Assembly: GCA_002392835.1 (NCBI GenBank)
Contig: DGHX01000021.1
Coordinates: 18,741-31,052 of the forward strand
Source of the DNA: Prevotella sp. UBA3837
GTDB taxonomy: Bacteria > Bacteroidota > Bacteroidia > Bacteroidales > Bacteroidaceae
Length of the DNA stretch: 12,312 bases
Direction: 5' to 3'
The position numbers and the translations under genes were made by a program. Below the pieces are notes generated by a model. It did no database searches. It saw only the letters and a program-made list of their open reading frames with translations, and was not told the origin of the DNA. Shown piece after piece: positions 11,033 through 12,312 of the stretch. How positions within the stretch are numbered: position 1 is the stretch's first letter; every line of letters begins with the position of its first letter.

Positions 11033-12312
11033 CTATTTCGCCAATTCCTGTTCCAACTCTTCCAGCGACTTGCCCTTCGTCTCGGGACAGCGGCGGAACA
11101 GGAAGATGAAGGCGCAGAGGCAGATGGCACTGTAAATCCAGAAGGAGCCGCTGCTGCCCAGTGCTGCGTTCATGCTGGGGAAGGAGAAGGTGAGCGTGCA
11201 GCAGCCCACCCAGAGGGCAAAGGTGCAGGTGGCCATGGCGATGCCCCGCACGCGGTGTGGGAATATCTCGGCCAGGAGCGTCCATGTGACGGGTCCCAGC
11301 GTCATGGCATAAACCGAGATGGCCGCCACCACCAGTGCCACCATCAGCATGCCCGTCATGCCCAAGGCATAGCAGGTGCCCAGGATGAGGTAGATGACGG
11401 CCAGCCCACCGGCACCTATCAGCATCAGCGTGCGGCGCCCCCACCGCTCAATGGTGTAGAGTGCCACGATGGTGAAGAGCACGTTGGCTATGCCGGTGAT
11501 GACGATGTTGATGAACATGCCGTCGACATTGAAGCCCGCACCGACGAATATCTCCTGAGCGTAGTTGAAGATGACATTAGTGCCGCACCACTGCTGGAAC
11601 ACGGCGATGACCAGTCCGAGCCACAGCACCCTGCGGTACTTGGGCAGCCCCAGCTCGCGCAGCCCGGCCTCTTGGTGCCGGGTGTGGCCGGTAAGTGCCT
11701 CAGCCCTCAGCTTCTGGTATACCGGCGACTCGGGAATGAAGCAGCTCATCACCAGGAACAGTGCTGCGGGCAGCGTCTCAGCCCAGAACATCCAGCGCCA
11801 GCCCCATGCCTCGTTCCACTCGGCATTGGTAGCCACGCTGCTGTCGCGAGCCACCAGCATGTTCACCACCTGTGCGCTCAGTATGCCCAGCACGATGGTC
11901 ATCTGGTTCATGCTGACCATGCGGCCGCGAATGTCGGCAGGGCTCACCTCGGCTATGTACATCGGGGCCAGGGCTGAAGCCAGCCCGATGCCCACGCCGC
12001 CAGTGAAGCGCGCTATATTAAATAATGTGAAGTCGTTGAACGCGCCGGTGGTCACCGCCGACAGGGTGAAGAGCACCGCCGACAGCTGCAGCAACGGCTT
12101 CCTGCCGTATTTGTCGGCCAGGCTGCCTGCCACCATCGCTCCCACCAAGCAGCCCACCAGGGCCGTCGTCATGGCAATGCCCTGCATCAGCGGCTGGTCG
12201 GCAATGCCGAAGTAGAGTTCATAGAAAGGCTTTGCGCCGCCAATCACCACCCAGTCGTAGCCGAAGAGCAGACCGCCCAGTGCCGACACGAGGCAGATGA
12301 AGTAGATAAACG
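11033..12312 (-). CDS. Sugar porter family MFS transporter, N-terminus cut by the window end
   Basis: This is an inner-membrane proton-coupled sugar symporter of the XylE/GLUT-like family with about 12 helices. The frame is open to the window edge, reading FIYFICLVSALGGLLFGYDW, the end of helix 1; only a few N-terminal residues are missing, and the GTG at 12289 is not the start. Family signatures appear in order: DKYGRKP, ARFTGGVGIG, YIAEVSPADIRGRM, PESP, FQQWCGTNVIFNY, ERWGRRT, GPVTWTLLAEIFPHRVRG and the C-terminal PETKGKSLEELEQEL. The cytoplasmic loop between PESP and helix 7 is roughly 20-30 residues shorter than in XylE. The substrate is likely a pentose or hexose. The DUF5107/TPR gene follows by 90 bases and probably shares its transcript. 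Confidence 0.93.
   Translation of the reverse strand, partial: FIYFICLVSALGGLLFGYDWVVIGGAKPFYELYFGIADQPLMQGIAMTTALVGCLVGAMVAGSLADKYGRKPLLQLSAVLFTLSAVTTGAFNDFTLFNIARFTGGVGIGLASALAPMYIAEVSPADIRGRMVSMNQMTIVLGILSAQVVNMLVARDSSVATNAEWNEAWGWRWMFWAETLPAALFLVMSCFIPESPVYQKLRAEALTGHTRHQEAGLRELGLPKYRRVLWLGLVIAVFQQWCGTNVIFNYAQEIFVGAGFNVDGMFINIVITGIANVLFTIVALYTIERWGRRTLMLIGAGGLAVIYLILGTCYALGMTGMLMVALVVAAISVYAMTLGPVTWTLLAEIFPHRVRGIAMATCTFALWVGCCTLTFSFPSMNAALGSSGSFWIYSAICLCAFIFLFRRCPETKGKSLEELEQELAK

Noticed and set aside
11255..12215. Two long plus-strand frames antisense to the transporter
   Set aside because: The opposite strand carries every sugar porter signature in order; these frames are low-complexity complements.

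Overview
The window looks like a piece of a Bacteroidales chromosome. The evidence is the recurring Bacteroidetes-type promoter signature (TTTG, about 19 bp, then TAnnTTTG), A/T-rich ribosome binding regions, and a right-hand flank of GC-rich genes typical of gut Bacteroides/Prevotella relatives. The genus cannot be fixed from the sequence. Prevotellaceae is a loose guess based on palindromic repeats inside one gene.

Positions 7 to 7330 form one integrated mobile element of about 7.3 kb. It sits in the 3' end of a tRNA gene whose T-arm and acceptor strand open the window. A 17-bp direct repeat (16/17 identical) marks both ends. Just inside each end lies a pair of GGGTTGCCAA sites 11 bp apart, probably integrase arm sites. 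Nearly all element genes are on the minus strand. From the right end they are: a tyrosine integrase with a coupled unknown gene, closed by a terminator; an operon of an excisionase-like HTH protein, a small winged-helix protein and a 240-aa possible replication protein; a 130-bp block of phased 11- and 12-bp tandem repeats that resembles an iteron origin; a four-gene operon of unknown small proteins plus a possible micro-ORF; a stretch with no convincing gene but two convergent candidate small RNAs; and a three-gene group at the left end. I see no relaxase, coupling protein, transposase, phage structural gene, toxin-antitoxin pair or resistance gene. The layout (int, xis, regulator, replication-like gene, origin-like repeats, unknown cargo) fits a cryptic satellite-like or plasmid-like integrative element.

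Right of the element (7331 to 12312) the chromosome holds two minus-strand genes: a sugar porter of the major facilitator superfamily, cut by the window end, followed by an 1165-aa protein with an N-terminal DUF5107 domain and many tetratricopeptide repeats. They probably form a carbohydrate uptake/handling unit closed by a hairpin near 7400. The large gene carries three unrelated palindromic repeat insertions, all in frame and all apparently in loops between TPR helices.

The strongest leads are the paired candidate small RNAs at 1559-1868, the phased repeat block at 3587-3716 next to the possible replication gene, the element as a whole, and the three palindromes tolerated inside a TPR protein.
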